Shown: piece by piece, positions 54,661-63,279 of the stretch | How positions within the stretch are numbered: position 1 is the first letter of the stretch | How the letters are laid out: each line of letters begins with the position of its first letter | Assembly: GCA_964593585.1 (NCBI GenBank) | Contig: CAZQIZ010000007.1 | Coordinates: 1 to 64,000, forward strand | Source of the DNA: JACQFV01 sp964593585 | GTDB taxonomy: Bacteria; Zixibacteria; MSB-5A5; WJJR01 | DNA: 64,000 nt | Reading direction: 5' to 3' | Program-made: the position numbers and the translations under genes | Notes under the pieces: model-generated | Told to the model about the DNA's origin: nothing | The model's input: only the letters and a program-made list of their open reading frames with translations | Databases searched by the model: none

Positions 54661-55698
54661 ATGCCGGAAAAACTCACTTACGCCGCCGCTGGAGTCGATC
54701 TCGAAGCCGCCGATGAGGCGGTCTCCCGCATCGGCAAACTGGCCCGCAAGACTTACACCCCCAATGTCCTGGCGGGTGTCGGGCCGTTCTCCGGTCTGTT
54801 TCGTCTCGACCTGAAGGGGTATACCGATCCGGTGCTGGTGTCCAGTTGCGATGGTGTCGGCACCAAGCTCAAACTGGCGATCCGCTGGAACCGCCACACC
54901 ACCATCGGCGCCGACCTGGTCAATCACTGCGTCAACGACATCCTGACTTCCGGCGCGCGCCCGCTGACCTTCCTTGACTACATCGCCATCGCCAAAATGG
55001 ACCCCGAGGTGGTCGCCGCCATCATTGAGGGGTTTGCCGAGGCCTGCCGTGAAAACGGCGTCGCGCTCATCGGCGGCGAGACCGCCGAGATGCCGGGCAT
55101 CTACAAAAGCGGCGATTACGACGTCGCCGGCTTCATCACTGGCATCGTCGAGCGCGAGCGCATCCTCGATGGTTCCCGTCTCAAGGCGGGGCAGACCCTG
55201 ATCGGCCTGCCGTCGAGCGGCCCGCACACCAACGGGTACTCCCTGGTGCGACGGATCATCTTCGACTTGAACGACTACGGCTACGACGACAAGCCCGAGG
55301 CGCTCGATGGCGCCACCGTCGGCGAATCGCTTCTGGCGGTCCACCGCTCGTACTTGAATATCCTCCGACCACTTCTGGATGCCGATCTGATCCATGCCAT
55401 GGCCCACATCACCGGCGGCGGCATTCCCGGCAATCTGATCCGTATCCTGCCGGAGAACATCGCCGCGGTCATCGACACCTCGCTGTGGACTGTGCCGCGC
55501 GTCTTCACCTTCCTGCAGCAGACCGGCCAGGTCGACCGTGATGAGATGTTCCGTGTGTTCAACATGGGCATCGGCATGATCATCGCCGTCGACGCCGAGC
55601 CTTCGCGCGACATCCTCGCCCGTCTGGCCGACGGCGGCGAGAACGCCTGCGTCATCGGCCACCTGATCTCCGCCCCCCGCGAAGTCCGTCTGAAGTAG
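54661..55698 (+). CDS. purM: phosphoribosylformylglycinamidine cyclo-ligase
   Basis: 345 residues, the normal PurM length. It has SCDGVGTKLKLAIRW, the purM motif LIGGETAEMPGIYKSGDYD and GLPSSGPHTNGYSLVRRIIF, with HITGGGIPGNLIRILP in the C-terminal domain. Closes the imidazole ring of AIR from FGAM with ATP in de novo purine synthesis. Good ribosome site and its own promoter. No other pur gene is adjacent. Confidence 0.97.
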   Translation: MPEKLTYAAAGVDLEAADEAVSRIGKLARKTYTPNVLAGVGPFSGLFRLDLKGYTDPVLVSSCDGVGTKLKLAIRWNRHTTIGADLVNHCVNDILTSGARPLTFLDYIAIAKMDPEVVAAIIEGFAEACRENGVALIGGETAEMPGIYKSGDYDVAGFITGIVERERILDGSRLKAGQTLIGLPSSGPHTNGYSLVRRIIFDLNDYGYDDKPEALDGATVGESLLAVHRSYLNILRPLLDADLIHAMAHITGGGIPGNLIRILPENIAAVIDTSLWTVPRVFTFLQQTGQVDRDEMFRVFNMGIGMIIAVDAEPSRDILARLADGGENACVIGHLISAPREVRLK

Positions 55699-55775
55699 CC
55701 GCCGAGCCGCGCCGTTCGTCTGAGTGCGATTCGTCGCAGCGGCGAGCCTGCTCTTCGTCGCGGGCCACATGCTTT

Positions 55776-55854
55776 GGGAGGGCGAGGTTTTTGCCGAGCC
55801 TGCTCTTTGCAACCCGGGAACGAAAAGCAGGCTCGGCAGAAGCCTCGCCCTCCC
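55776..55854. repeat. repeat family E, inverted pair
   Basis: GGGAGGGCGAGGTTTTTGCC and GGCAGAAGCCTCGCCCTCCC are the outer parts of two facing copies of a unit of about 31 bp, separated by a short loop. The single arm at 35679 is the same unit. Lies between purM and the lnt fusion gene. Confidence 0.7.
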
Positions 55855-55958
55855 CGTTCAGAAGATGCACGCCGGATTCCCACCACACCGCGCTCTAAAC
55901 TATTTCAACGCCTATCTCCGTCAACTCGAACCCCGGCGCCACCACCCGCCACACACCC

Positions 55959-56005
55959 GTCATCCCAAGACCCGGCGCTCTTTGCCGGGTCTTGGGATCT
56001 TTGTT
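55959..56005 (+). repeat. hairpin repeat family A, copy 6
   Basis: GTCATCCCAAGACCCGGCGC, loop TCTTT, complementary arm, CTTGGGATCTTTGTT. Almost identical to copy 5. Confidence 0.8.
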
Positions 56006-56095
56006 GCCCTTACCGGCCACCCTCGCCCACGCCCCCGACCCGTCCCATCCACTTGCTCCTTGCTCCACGCCCCAAACTCCCTGACCTTTTGCGCG

Positions 56096-59000
56096 ATGCC
56101 ACCGGTCGAATCACGCGATCTGTTCGCCCGCGCCCCGCTCTCCTGGTCGGTGATCGCCGGCGCGGCGTTGGCCTTGGCCTACCCACCCTTCAATCTCGGC
56201 TCGCTGGCCTTCGTTCTGCCTGCCATCGCCCTGTGGATTGTCGGTCTGGCGGGGGAGAGCATGCCCCCCTGGCGCGCGGTCGCCTGGCGGGCATGGGTTT
56301 TCGGCGCAGTCTTCCACTTCTGCACGCTCTATTGGGCCGGCTGGGTTACGGTCGCGGGCATGCTGGTCATGGTGGCGGTGCTCGGCGGGTATGTCATGCT
56401 TGTGGTCCTGGCCACCCGCGCCGCGATTGTGCGTCTCGGCCCCGCCGGCATCTGGACGTTCCCGGTCCTCTGGACCGCCCACGAGTACCTGCGCACTCTT
56501 GGCCAACTCGCCTTTCCCTGGACCAATCTGTCGCTTTCCCAGGTCTGGGCCCTGCCGCTACTGCAGATCGCCGAGTTCACCGGCGATCTCGGCGTCGGCT
56601 TGCTTGTCGCGTTGATCAACGTCTGCATCTTTGAATCCTGGCGCCAGTATTCGGACCGCGGTTGGCGGGTGGCGTTGCGCTTCACCGTGATCGCCCTGCT
56701 CCTGCTCGCGGCGCCGATTCTCTGGGGCGCCCGGCGCATGGGGCAGATCGCCGCCGCCGACACGGTCCGTGTCGCCGTCCTGCAGGGAGACATCGACTCC
56801 TACGCCAAATGGGAAAACGATTTCGTCGACCGCTCGATGGCGATCTATGAGGCGCAGTCGCGCGCCGCCGCCGCCGCCGGCGCCGAGCTGATCGTCTGGC
56901 CCGAGACCGCCGCCCCAATGTACCTGCGCGCCGACCAGCGCTACCTGAAGGAAATGCGCGATCTGTCGCGCGAACTGCGCGCCCCGCTGCTGGTCGGCAC
57001 CCTCGAGTTCAAGCGCCTCGACAACGGCGGCTATCTGCGCTACAACGCCGCCGTGCAACTGGTCCGCGGCGTTTACCAGCCCGACTTCCACGCCAAGTTG
57101 CACCTGGTGCCCTTCGGCGAATGGATTCCGTTTTCGAATTATGTCCAGGTGCTCGACAAACTCGAGGTCGGGGGCGCGCATTTCACGGCGGGGGAGAAGT
57201 ATGTTCTCTTCGAGCATCCCAAGGGCCCCTACGCCGCCGCCATCTGCTACGAATCTGTCTTTCCCGGGATCATCCGCCAGTTCGCGCGGCGCGGCGCCCG
57301 GTTTTTTGTTACCATCACCAACGATGGTTGGTATGGCTTCAGTTCCGGGCCGCCGCAGCATGCCGCCCATGCCGTCCTGCGCGCGATCGAGACACGTTGC
57401 CCGTTCGCCCGCGCCGCCAACACCGGCATCTCATGTTTCGTTGATCGGATCGGAATCATGCACCAGCCCACCCATCAGTATGTCCCGGATCTGCGTATCC
57501 AGGATCTGCCCCTCGGCAAACCCGGCGAGATGACCTTCTTCGTGCGCCACGGCCTCTGGCTCGGCCAGGCCTGCGCCGGCTTCTCGCTGGCGTTGATCCT
57601 CTGGTTGGCCGTCCCCACCTGGCGCCGCAGACCCCCGGCCAAATCGCCGCTTCTGGCCCTGCTGATTCTGCTGCCGTTCGCGACCGCGCAGGCCACGCCG
57701 CGTTCCTGGACCAACTTCACCGACGTCAACGATGTCAACGCCATTGCATCACGGGGCGACACCGTCTGGGTGGCCACCGACGGCGGCCTGGTCCGTCTGC
57801 TGGATAGCGATCCGGACAATCAGACGCGTTTCACCAACGCTGATGGCCTCGGCGGCAACCGGCTGCGGTTTGTGACTGTCGACTCAAACGGCGTGGTCTG
57901 GTGCGGCGGTGAAAATGGCCGCCTCTCGCGCCGTCTGCAGGACCAGAACTGGCGAACCTATCTGTTCGAGGATGACGCCGGGCTGCCCATCCCGCTCAAC
58001 GCCGCCACACCCGGCCCCGATGGCTTCCTCTGGGTGGCCTCCGACAGGGGTGTGCACAAGTTCGACACCCAGCGTAACGGCGGCGAAATCAAGGAATCGT
58101 ACACGCGCATCGGCGACTGGCCGGATGAGTCGGCGGTTGCCGACCTCGTCGTCGTCGGTGGCATCCTTTACGCCGTTGGCGTCAGCGGTGTGGCCGCGGC
58201 CGATGTCAACGATCAGTTCCTGCTGGATCGCGGGCATTGGGCGACGCAACTGACCGCCGAACCGCTGCGCTTTCTCGCCTACATCGGCGATGTGGAGTCT
58301 CGCATCGTGGCCGGCGCCGCTGCGGGGTACTCCCTGGTGTCATATGACTCCGGAGAACACTCGCTTAGTCTGGGCGTCTTTGTCAATTCGCCAAACCTCG
58401 CCGACGCCTACGGCAGGGACTACCACATCTGGTTTCTCTCTGCCGATGGCCGTTACATTGCACGTAGTTTCCCCAGCTTGCGCGTCCCGCCGCAAGGCAC
58501 CGTGCCCGCGCCCGTGGCCGCGGGATTCACCAGCATTCACCTCACCGACAACGCGGTTTATTTCGGTCAGACCAATGGCGGCCTCTGGCGGCTCGGTGAC
58601 GCCGGCTGGACCCACATTGAGCCCGATGGCCCGCTCGACAACGATCTGGCCGACCTGGCCGTTGACCCCGATGGCCGTCTCTGGACCGCCCACACCAACC
58701 GCGGCGCTGCCTTCCTCAATGAGAGCGGCTGGCACACCATCCCTTACATCTCCGCCGGCGCCAGCGGCCCGATGACCTCGGTCGATGTCGCCCCCGATGG
58801 CGGCGTGTGGTATGGCATCTTCGGCGGCGGCGTCTGGTTTGTAAACCCCGATGACCCGCAAAACCCCGGCGCCGCGATCAATTACAAAAAACCCAACAGT
58901 TCACTGATGTGGGTTCAAAACCCGACACGCCCCGGCGACTTCGAGTATGTCGTCGTGCAGGATGTCGTCGTCGACTACCAGGGACGCGTCTGGTGCGCCA

Positions 59001-59866
59001 ACGGCTTCGCCGACTCCGGTGCGGTCGTTGCCTGGAATGACCATGGCTGCTGGGGACGTTTCGATCAGGCCGATGGCATCCCCTCCAACCGTCCCGGCGT
59101 CGTCTATCCGCTCGACTCCAGCGTGCTGGTCGGCTTCGCCAACATCGGCATCGTCGAGATCAACTTCCGCGAGCCGCTCTGCGACAATGGCCTGCCGGTG
59201 ACCCAAATTCCCCGTGTCGCCCGACGCACCTCCGCCGATGGCCTCCCGTCCGATGACATCCGCGCGATCCTCTATGACCAAAGCGACTCGCTCTGGGTTG
59301 GCACCAATCTCGGGTTGGCCCGCTATGCCCGCGACCGCCGCCGCTTCTTCGAAGTCGAGATGCCATCCGAGGCCGGGCTGACCGTCAACACGCTGGCCGT
59401 CGATGACGCCAACGGCATCTGGATCGGCACCACGCTCGGTCTGGTCGTGCGGGAGGCCGATGGCGCGATGACCTTCTACAATTCGCGTAATTCCGGCCTG
59501 GTTGGCGATCATGTCACCCACATCGACATCGACCGCCGCACCGGGGACATCTGGATCGCCACCCGCTCCGGCGTGTCGCGCACTCAGGGACCGCTCCCGG
59601 AAACCGGCGACATCGAACAGACCGTCGCCTACCCCAACCCGTTCGAAATCGGCGTGCACAACCGGGTCCGTTTCAACGCCCCCTCCGGCAGCCGTGTCAC
59701 CATCACCACCGCCGCCGGATTCACGGTGGCGCAGATCGATTCCGATTCCGGCTGGGATGGACGCAACCGCGCCGGTGAGCTGGTCGCAACCGGCGTCTAC
59801 CTCTTTGTCGTGCGCTCCCCCGAAGGCGACTACGGCGCCGGCAAGATCGCCGTCATCCATCGGTAA
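56096..59866 (+). CDS. lnt: apolipoprotein N-acyltransferase fused to a beta-propeller and FlgD-like domain
   Basis: 1,256 residues from the ATG at 56096; the open frame upstream runs through repeats E and A and is not coding. Residues 1-505 are Lnt, which N-acylates lipoproteins at the periplasmic face of the inner membrane: membrane segments, then a nitrilase domain with the complete triad Glu270 (IVWPETAAP), Lys334 (FHAKLHLVPFGEW) and Cys384 (AAAICYESVFPG), spaced as in E. coli. After the last Lnt helix and an Arg-rich turn comes a second hydrophobic stretch (SPLLALLILLPFATAQA), like a signal peptide with a cleavage site near residue 533. Then follow about a dozen propeller repeats of the two-component-regulator type (WVGTNLGLARY, WIGTTLGLVVR, WIATRSGVSRT) to about 1165, and a FlgD/T9SS-like C-terminal domain (VAYPNPFEIG...GWDGRNRAGELVATGVY). 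No internal stop or start codon separates the parts. Confidence 0.9.
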   Translation: MPPVESRDLFARAPLSWSVIAGAALALAYPPFNLGSLAFVLPAIALWIVGLAGESMPPWRAVAWRAWVFGAVFHFCTLYWAGWVTVAGMLVMVAVLGGYVMLVVLATRAAIVRLGPAGIWTFPVLWTAHEYLRTLGQLAFPWTNLSLSQVWALPLLQIAEFTGDLGVGLLVALINVCIFESWRQYSDRGWRVALRFTVIALLLLAAPILWGARRMGQIAAADTVRVAVLQGDIDSYAKWENDFVDRSMAIYEAQSRAAAAAGAELIVWPETAAPMYLRADQRYLKEMRDLSRELRAPLLVGTLEFKRLDNGGYLRYNAAVQLVRGVYQPDFHAKLHLVPFGEWIPFSNYVQVLDKLEVGGAHFTAGEKYVLFEHPKGPYAAAICYESVFPGIIRQFARRGARFFVTITNDGWYGFSSGPPQHAAHAVLRAIETRCPFARAANTGISCFVDRIGIMHQPTHQYVPDLRIQDLPLGKPGEMTFFVRHGLWLGQACAGFSLALILWLAVPTWRRRPPAKSPLLALLILLPFATAQATPRSWTNFTDVNDVNAIASRGDTVWVATDGGLVRLLDSDPDNQTRFTNADGLGGNRLRFVTVDSNGVVWCGGENGRLSRRLQDQNWRTYLFEDDAGLPIPLNAATPGPDGFLWVASDRGVHKFDTQRNGGEIKESYTRIGDWPDESAVADLVVVGGILYAVGVSGVAAADVNDQFLLDRGHWATQLTAEPLRFLAYIGDVESRIVAGAAAGYSLVSYDSGEHSLSLGVFVNSPNLADAYGRDYHIWFLSADGRYIARSFPSLRVPPQGTVPAPVAAGFTSIHLTDNAVYFGQTNGGLWRLGDAGWTHIEPDGPLDNDLADLAVDPDGRLWTAHTNRGAAFLNESGWHTIPYISAGASGPMTSVDVAPDGGVWYGIFGGGVWFVNPDDPQNPGAAINYKKPNSSLMWVQNPTRPGDFEYVVVQDVVVDYQGRVWCANGFADSGAVVAWNDHGCWGRFDQADGIPSNRPGVVYPLDSSVLVGFANIGIVEINFREPLCDNGLPVTQIPRVARRTSADGLPSDDIRAILYDQSDSLWVGTNLGLARYARDRRRFFEVEMPSEAGLTVNTLAVDDANGIWIGTTLGLVVREADGAMTFYNSRNSGLVGDHVTHIDIDRRTGDIWIATRSGVSRTQGPLPETGDIEQTVAYPNPFEIGVHNRVRFNAPSGSRVTITTAAGFTVAQIDSDSGWDGRNRAGELVATGVYLFVVRSPEGDYGAGKIAVIHR

Positions 59867-59937
59867 GCGCGCCGCGCCGCCCGCACTTGCCGCCGCGCGT
59901 GCGGCAGCGTACCTTTGCCCCACACCACGAGGCCAGC

Positions 59938-60918
59938 GTGTCCAGCATCGTCGCCGTTCCCTACCAGCCCCAACACCGCGCGCAATGGGATGATTTTGTC
60001 GCGCGTTCCAACAACGGCACCATGTTTCACCTGCAGCAATTCCTCGACTACCATCCGGCGGGCAAGTTCAACTTCCATCACTTGCTGTTCTTCGAGGAGG
60101 ACCGCCTAATCAGCGTGCTCCCTGGCGGTCTGCATGCCCCCGATGTCTTCGAGTCGCCGGTCGGCGCCAGCTATGGCGGGTTTGTCCTCCATGACGCCTC
60201 CTTCGATCAATGCCTCGGGCTGGTCGATGCGCTGCTCTCATATGCCAATCAGGCCGGCTGGAACGACATCTCGCTGACCGCCGCGCCCTTTGTTTATCAG
60301 GCCTCGCTGGCGCAATACATCGATTACGCGCTCCTCTGGCGCGGCTTCCTCTACGATTGCCATTACATCTCCAGCGTGATCGACCTGCGCCGTCACGGCG
60401 ATGACCCGCTGCCGCGCTTCTCTGCCTCGGCGCGCCACATCATCCGCCGCGGCCAGCGCGCCGCCAAGCTGCGCATCGAGCAGAACGAGGATTACGAGGG
60501 CTACTACCCGGTGCTGGTCGAAAACAAGGCCCGCCACGGGGTCCGTCCCACCCACACCCTCGATGATCTCCACCGTCTGCGCGAGCTTCTGCCCGGACGG
60601 TTTGTGCTCTTCAACGCCTACCTCGATGATGAGCCGATCGCCGGCGCGCTCAACTTTGTCGCCAACCCGCGCGTCCTGTTGGTGTTCTATCTCATGATGC
60701 GCTACGAGCACGAGGAGCACAACCCGGCTTATGCGCTCATGGAACGGGTCGTGCGCCATGCGCTCGAACACGATTTCCAGTATGTCGACATCGGCGTCTC
60801 GCAAGACACCCGGGCCGCCAACCCGATGACCCCCAGTCTCAATCTGATTCGCTTCAAGGAACGGTTCGATTCCCACGGCGTCATGCGGAGCACACTGCGG
60901 TGGCGAAGGCCGCGATGA
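59938..60918 (+). CDS. FemAB/GNAT-like acyltransferase
   Basis: 326 residues from a GTG at 59938 with GAGG upstream; an ATG at 59887 has no support. It has the FemAB-type two-lobe GNAT pattern: WDDFVARSNNGTMFHLQQFL near the N-terminus, RHIIRRGQRAAKLRIEQNED in the middle, and the acyl-binding lobe GRFVLFNAYLDDEPIAGALN. Related enzymes transfer amino acids or acyl groups to cell-wall or polysaccharide precursors. It overlaps the following glycosyltransferase gene by 4 nt, so a role in envelope polysaccharide assembly is likely. Substrate unknown. Confidence 0.8.
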   Translation: MSSIVAVPYQPQHRAQWDDFVARSNNGTMFHLQQFLDYHPAGKFNFHHLLFFEEDRLISVLPGGLHAPDVFESPVGASYGGFVLHDASFDQCLGLVDALLSYANQAGWNDISLTAAPFVYQASLAQYIDYALLWRGFLYDCHYISSVIDLRRHGDDPLPRFSASARHIIRRGQRAAKLRIEQNEDYEGYYPVLVENKARHGVRPTHTLDDLHRLRELLPGRFVLFNAYLDDEPIAGALNFVANPRVLLVFYLMMRYEHEEHNPAYALMERVVRHALEHDFQYVDIGVSQDTRAANPMTPSLNLIRFKERFDSHGVMRSTLRWRRPR

Positions 60919-62027
60919 ACGAGGACGCTTGCTTTCTGTTTCGCGGCGACATCCGCTACGACACCCGTCTGCGCAACATCGTCCACGCCTTCGCCCGCAT
61001 GGGCAATCGCTGCCGCGTGATCCAGGGCGCCTTCGAAGATGCGCTCTTCGAAACCGCCGATGCCCGCATCGAGTCATTCGCCTGCGAGCAGACCGGCCCG
61101 CTGGGATTTGTGCGCTGCTGGCGGCGGTCCGCCCGGCACACCGCCGGCATCCATGCCCGTGTCTGGTGGGCGGCCGACCTGTACTCACTGCCGCTGGCGG
61201 TGCGCCGCGCGCGCGCCAACGGCGGTTATGCCGTCTATGATGCTCGCGAGATTTTCGCGCATTTGGGTGCGCTGCGCGCGCGCCCCCTCACGCAGGCCTT
61301 CTGGCGCATGCTCGAACGACGACACATCCAACGCGCGCACCTGGTCGTTGCCTCCGGCGACCTCGATGCCCGTTTCCTCGCCGAGCGTTACCGGATCACT
61401 CCGCCGCTGGTGTTGCGCAACTTGCCGCACTACCAGTCACCCAAACCCAATCGCCGCCTGCATCAGACGCTGGAATTGCCGAAGGACACTCCGATCGCGC
61501 TTTACACCGGCGGACTGCAGGAGGGGAGAGGCATCGAGTTGATGCTGGCCATGGCATCGCAGTTGCCCGATACCGCCTTTGTCTTCCTCGGCAATGGTCC
61601 GCTGGAATCGCGTATCCGTGACGCCGCCCGCACGTGCCCCAATGTTCACCACCTTGACGCCGTCCCCAACGAGCAGGTGGTCGAATACACTGCCGGCGCG
61701 GCCATCGGCCTGGCGTTGATTGAGCCGATCTCGTTCAGTTACCGGCTCGCGCTCCCCAACAAACTGTTCGAGTACATCATGGCCGGCATCCCGGCGGTGG
61801 TCACCGACCTGCCGCAGATGCGCGATATCATCGACGAACACAAAGTCGGGCTGGTCGTGCCGCCGGGCGCACTCTCGGAGGCGGTGGCCGCGGCACGACG
61901 GCTGCTCACCGATGCCGCATTCCATGCCCAATGTGCCGCGAATGCCCGTGCGGCCGCGCGTGTCCTTTCGTGGGATCGTGAAGAAGAGAAATTCATCGCC
62001 GCGGCACGTGCCGCCGGACTGATGTAG
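60915..62027 (+). CDS. glycosyltransferase family 4-like protein
   Basis: 370 residues from the ATG at 60915, which overlaps the preceding stop (ATGA). GT-B fold: the N-terminal half has ADLYSLPLAVRRARANGGYA and YDAREIFAH. The C-terminal half has the donor-site pattern YTGGLQEGRGIELMLAMASQ, FLGNGPLESRIRDAA and LPNKLFEYIMAGIPAVVTDL. Transfers a sugar from an activated donor to an envelope glycan. Part of a tightly packed operon. Confidence 0.9.
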   Translation: MNEDACFLFRGDIRYDTRLRNIVHAFARMGNRCRVIQGAFEDALFETADARIESFACEQTGPLGFVRCWRRSARHTAGIHARVWWAADLYSLPLAVRRARANGGYAVYDAREIFAHLGALRARPLTQAFWRMLERRHIQRAHLVVASGDLDARFLAERYRITPPLVLRNLPHYQSPKPNRRLHQTLELPKDTPIALYTGGLQEGRGIELMLAMASQLPDTAFVFLGNGPLESRIRDAARTCPNVHHLDAVPNEQVVEYTAGAAIGLALIEPISFSYRLALPNKLFEYIMAGIPAVVTDLPQMRDIIDEHKVGLVVPPGALSEAVAAARRLLTDAAFHAQCAANARAAARVLSWDREEEKFIAAARAAGLM

Positions 62028-62031
62028 ACTT

Positions 62032-63279
62032 ATGCCGCGCCTCCTGCTCATCGCCTACTACTTTCCCCCCTGGGGCATGGGGGGTGTGCAGCGTGTCGCC
62101 AAATTCGCGCGCTATCTCCCGGAGTTCAGCTGGGAGGTCACCGTGATCGCCCCGGAGGCGACCGACTACATCCGACACGATCCCTCACTGTTGGACGATA
62201 TCCCGTCGAGCGCGTGCATCGAGCGCATTCCCGTGCGTGACCGGGCCGGCGCGCTGGCGCCCGAGCAGGGCGTGATCCGACGTATGGGCGCGGCGCTCTC
62301 TCGCTGGCGCGATTTTCCCGATCGCCACAAGGGTTTCGCGCGTCTGGCCGTGACACGCGCGCGACAGTTGATGGCGGACAACCCGTTCGATGTCGTGCTC
62401 ACCTCCTCGCCGCCGCCATCGATCCATCTGGCCGGTCTGGCCCTGCGCGACCGCGCGGTCTGGATCGCCGATTTCCGCGATCCCTGGCGGGTGCGTCCCG
62501 ATGACTATGGACCGACGCTTGTGCACCGTCTCCGCAACAGCGCTCTGCATCATCGCATCCTGACTTCCGCCGATGCGGTGGTCGCCGTCACGCCCGAACT
62601 GGCGGCGCACTTCCAGTCGCTGGCGCCGACCGCCGTTGTGCACACGATCCGCAACGGGTTCGATGAGGCCGACTTCGACGGTCTCGCTGCGCCCGCGCCG
62701 CGCGCGCAGACAACGGCGCTCTTTCCCGGCACCTTCAGCCGCCTGTCCGATCCCCGCTCCGCCTTGCGGGCGCTGGCTGTCTGGCGAATGCAGCGTCCCT
62801 CACAACCGCTGCGGATTGTGCACACCGGAGCGACACTGGACTTGTCCTTGGCAACGACGCTCGCCGAGACCGGGCTGGCCGATATCTATGACGACCGCGG
62901 CTATCTCGATCATCGCCGCGCCGTCGCCGCCTTGCGGGAGGCCGATTTGCTGGTCATCGCGCACACCGATCCCGATGCGGCGGCGGTCAGTGTGCCCGGA
63001 CGCATCTACGAAATGCTCCGCGCCGGCCGACCGATCCTCGCGCTCGCTCCCGCCGGCAGCGCGCTGGCTAATCTCCTGCGCGATCAACCCGCCTGTGCGG
63101 TTATCGCGCCGCATGACCATGCCGCGGCCGTCGCTGCGATCGACCAACTGCTGAGCAAACAGACGCAAGCGGCACGTTCGCCCGCATCGTTGGCGCCATT
63201 CGAGCGTCGCCATCAGGCCGGTCTGCTATCCGAATTGGCGCTGCGAATCCTGCAAACGCGGCAAGGGAGAGGGCGATGA
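62032..63279 (+). CDS. glycosyltransferase family 4-like protein
   Basis: 415 residues, starting 4 nt after the previous stop. GT-B fold with the N-terminal glycine loop YYFPPWGMGGVQRVAKFARY, acceptor-domain segments FDVVLTSSPPPSIHLAGLAL and WIADFRDPWRV, and the late VSVPGRIYEMLRAGRPILAL. Common in capsule and O-antigen clusters. Overlaps the next gene by 4 nt. Confidence 0.9.
   Translation: MPRLLLIAYYFPPWGMGGVQRVAKFARYLPEFSWEVTVIAPEATDYIRHDPSLLDDIPSSACIERIPVRDRAGALAPEQGVIRRMGAALSRWRDFPDRHKGFARLAVTRARQLMADNPFDVVLTSSPPPSIHLAGLALRDRAVWIADFRDPWRVRPDDYGPTLVHRLRNSALHHRILTSADAVVAVTPELAAHFQSLAPTAVVHTIRNGFDEADFDGLAAPAPRAQTTALFPGTFSRLSDPRSALRALAVWRMQRPSQPLRIVHTGATLDLSLATTLAETGLADIYDDRGYLDHRRAVAALREADLLVIAHTDPDAAAVSVPGRIYEMLRAGRPILALAPAGSALANLLRDQPACAVIAPHDHAAAVAAIDQLLSKQTQAARSPASLAPFERRHQAGLLSELALRILQTRQGRGR

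Noticed and set aside
55724..56095. N-terminal extension of the lnt fusion gene in the same open frame
   Set aside because: The 124 extra codons run through repeat elements E and A and give Pro/Arg/His-rich nonsense. Lnt homology starts just after the ATG at 56096.
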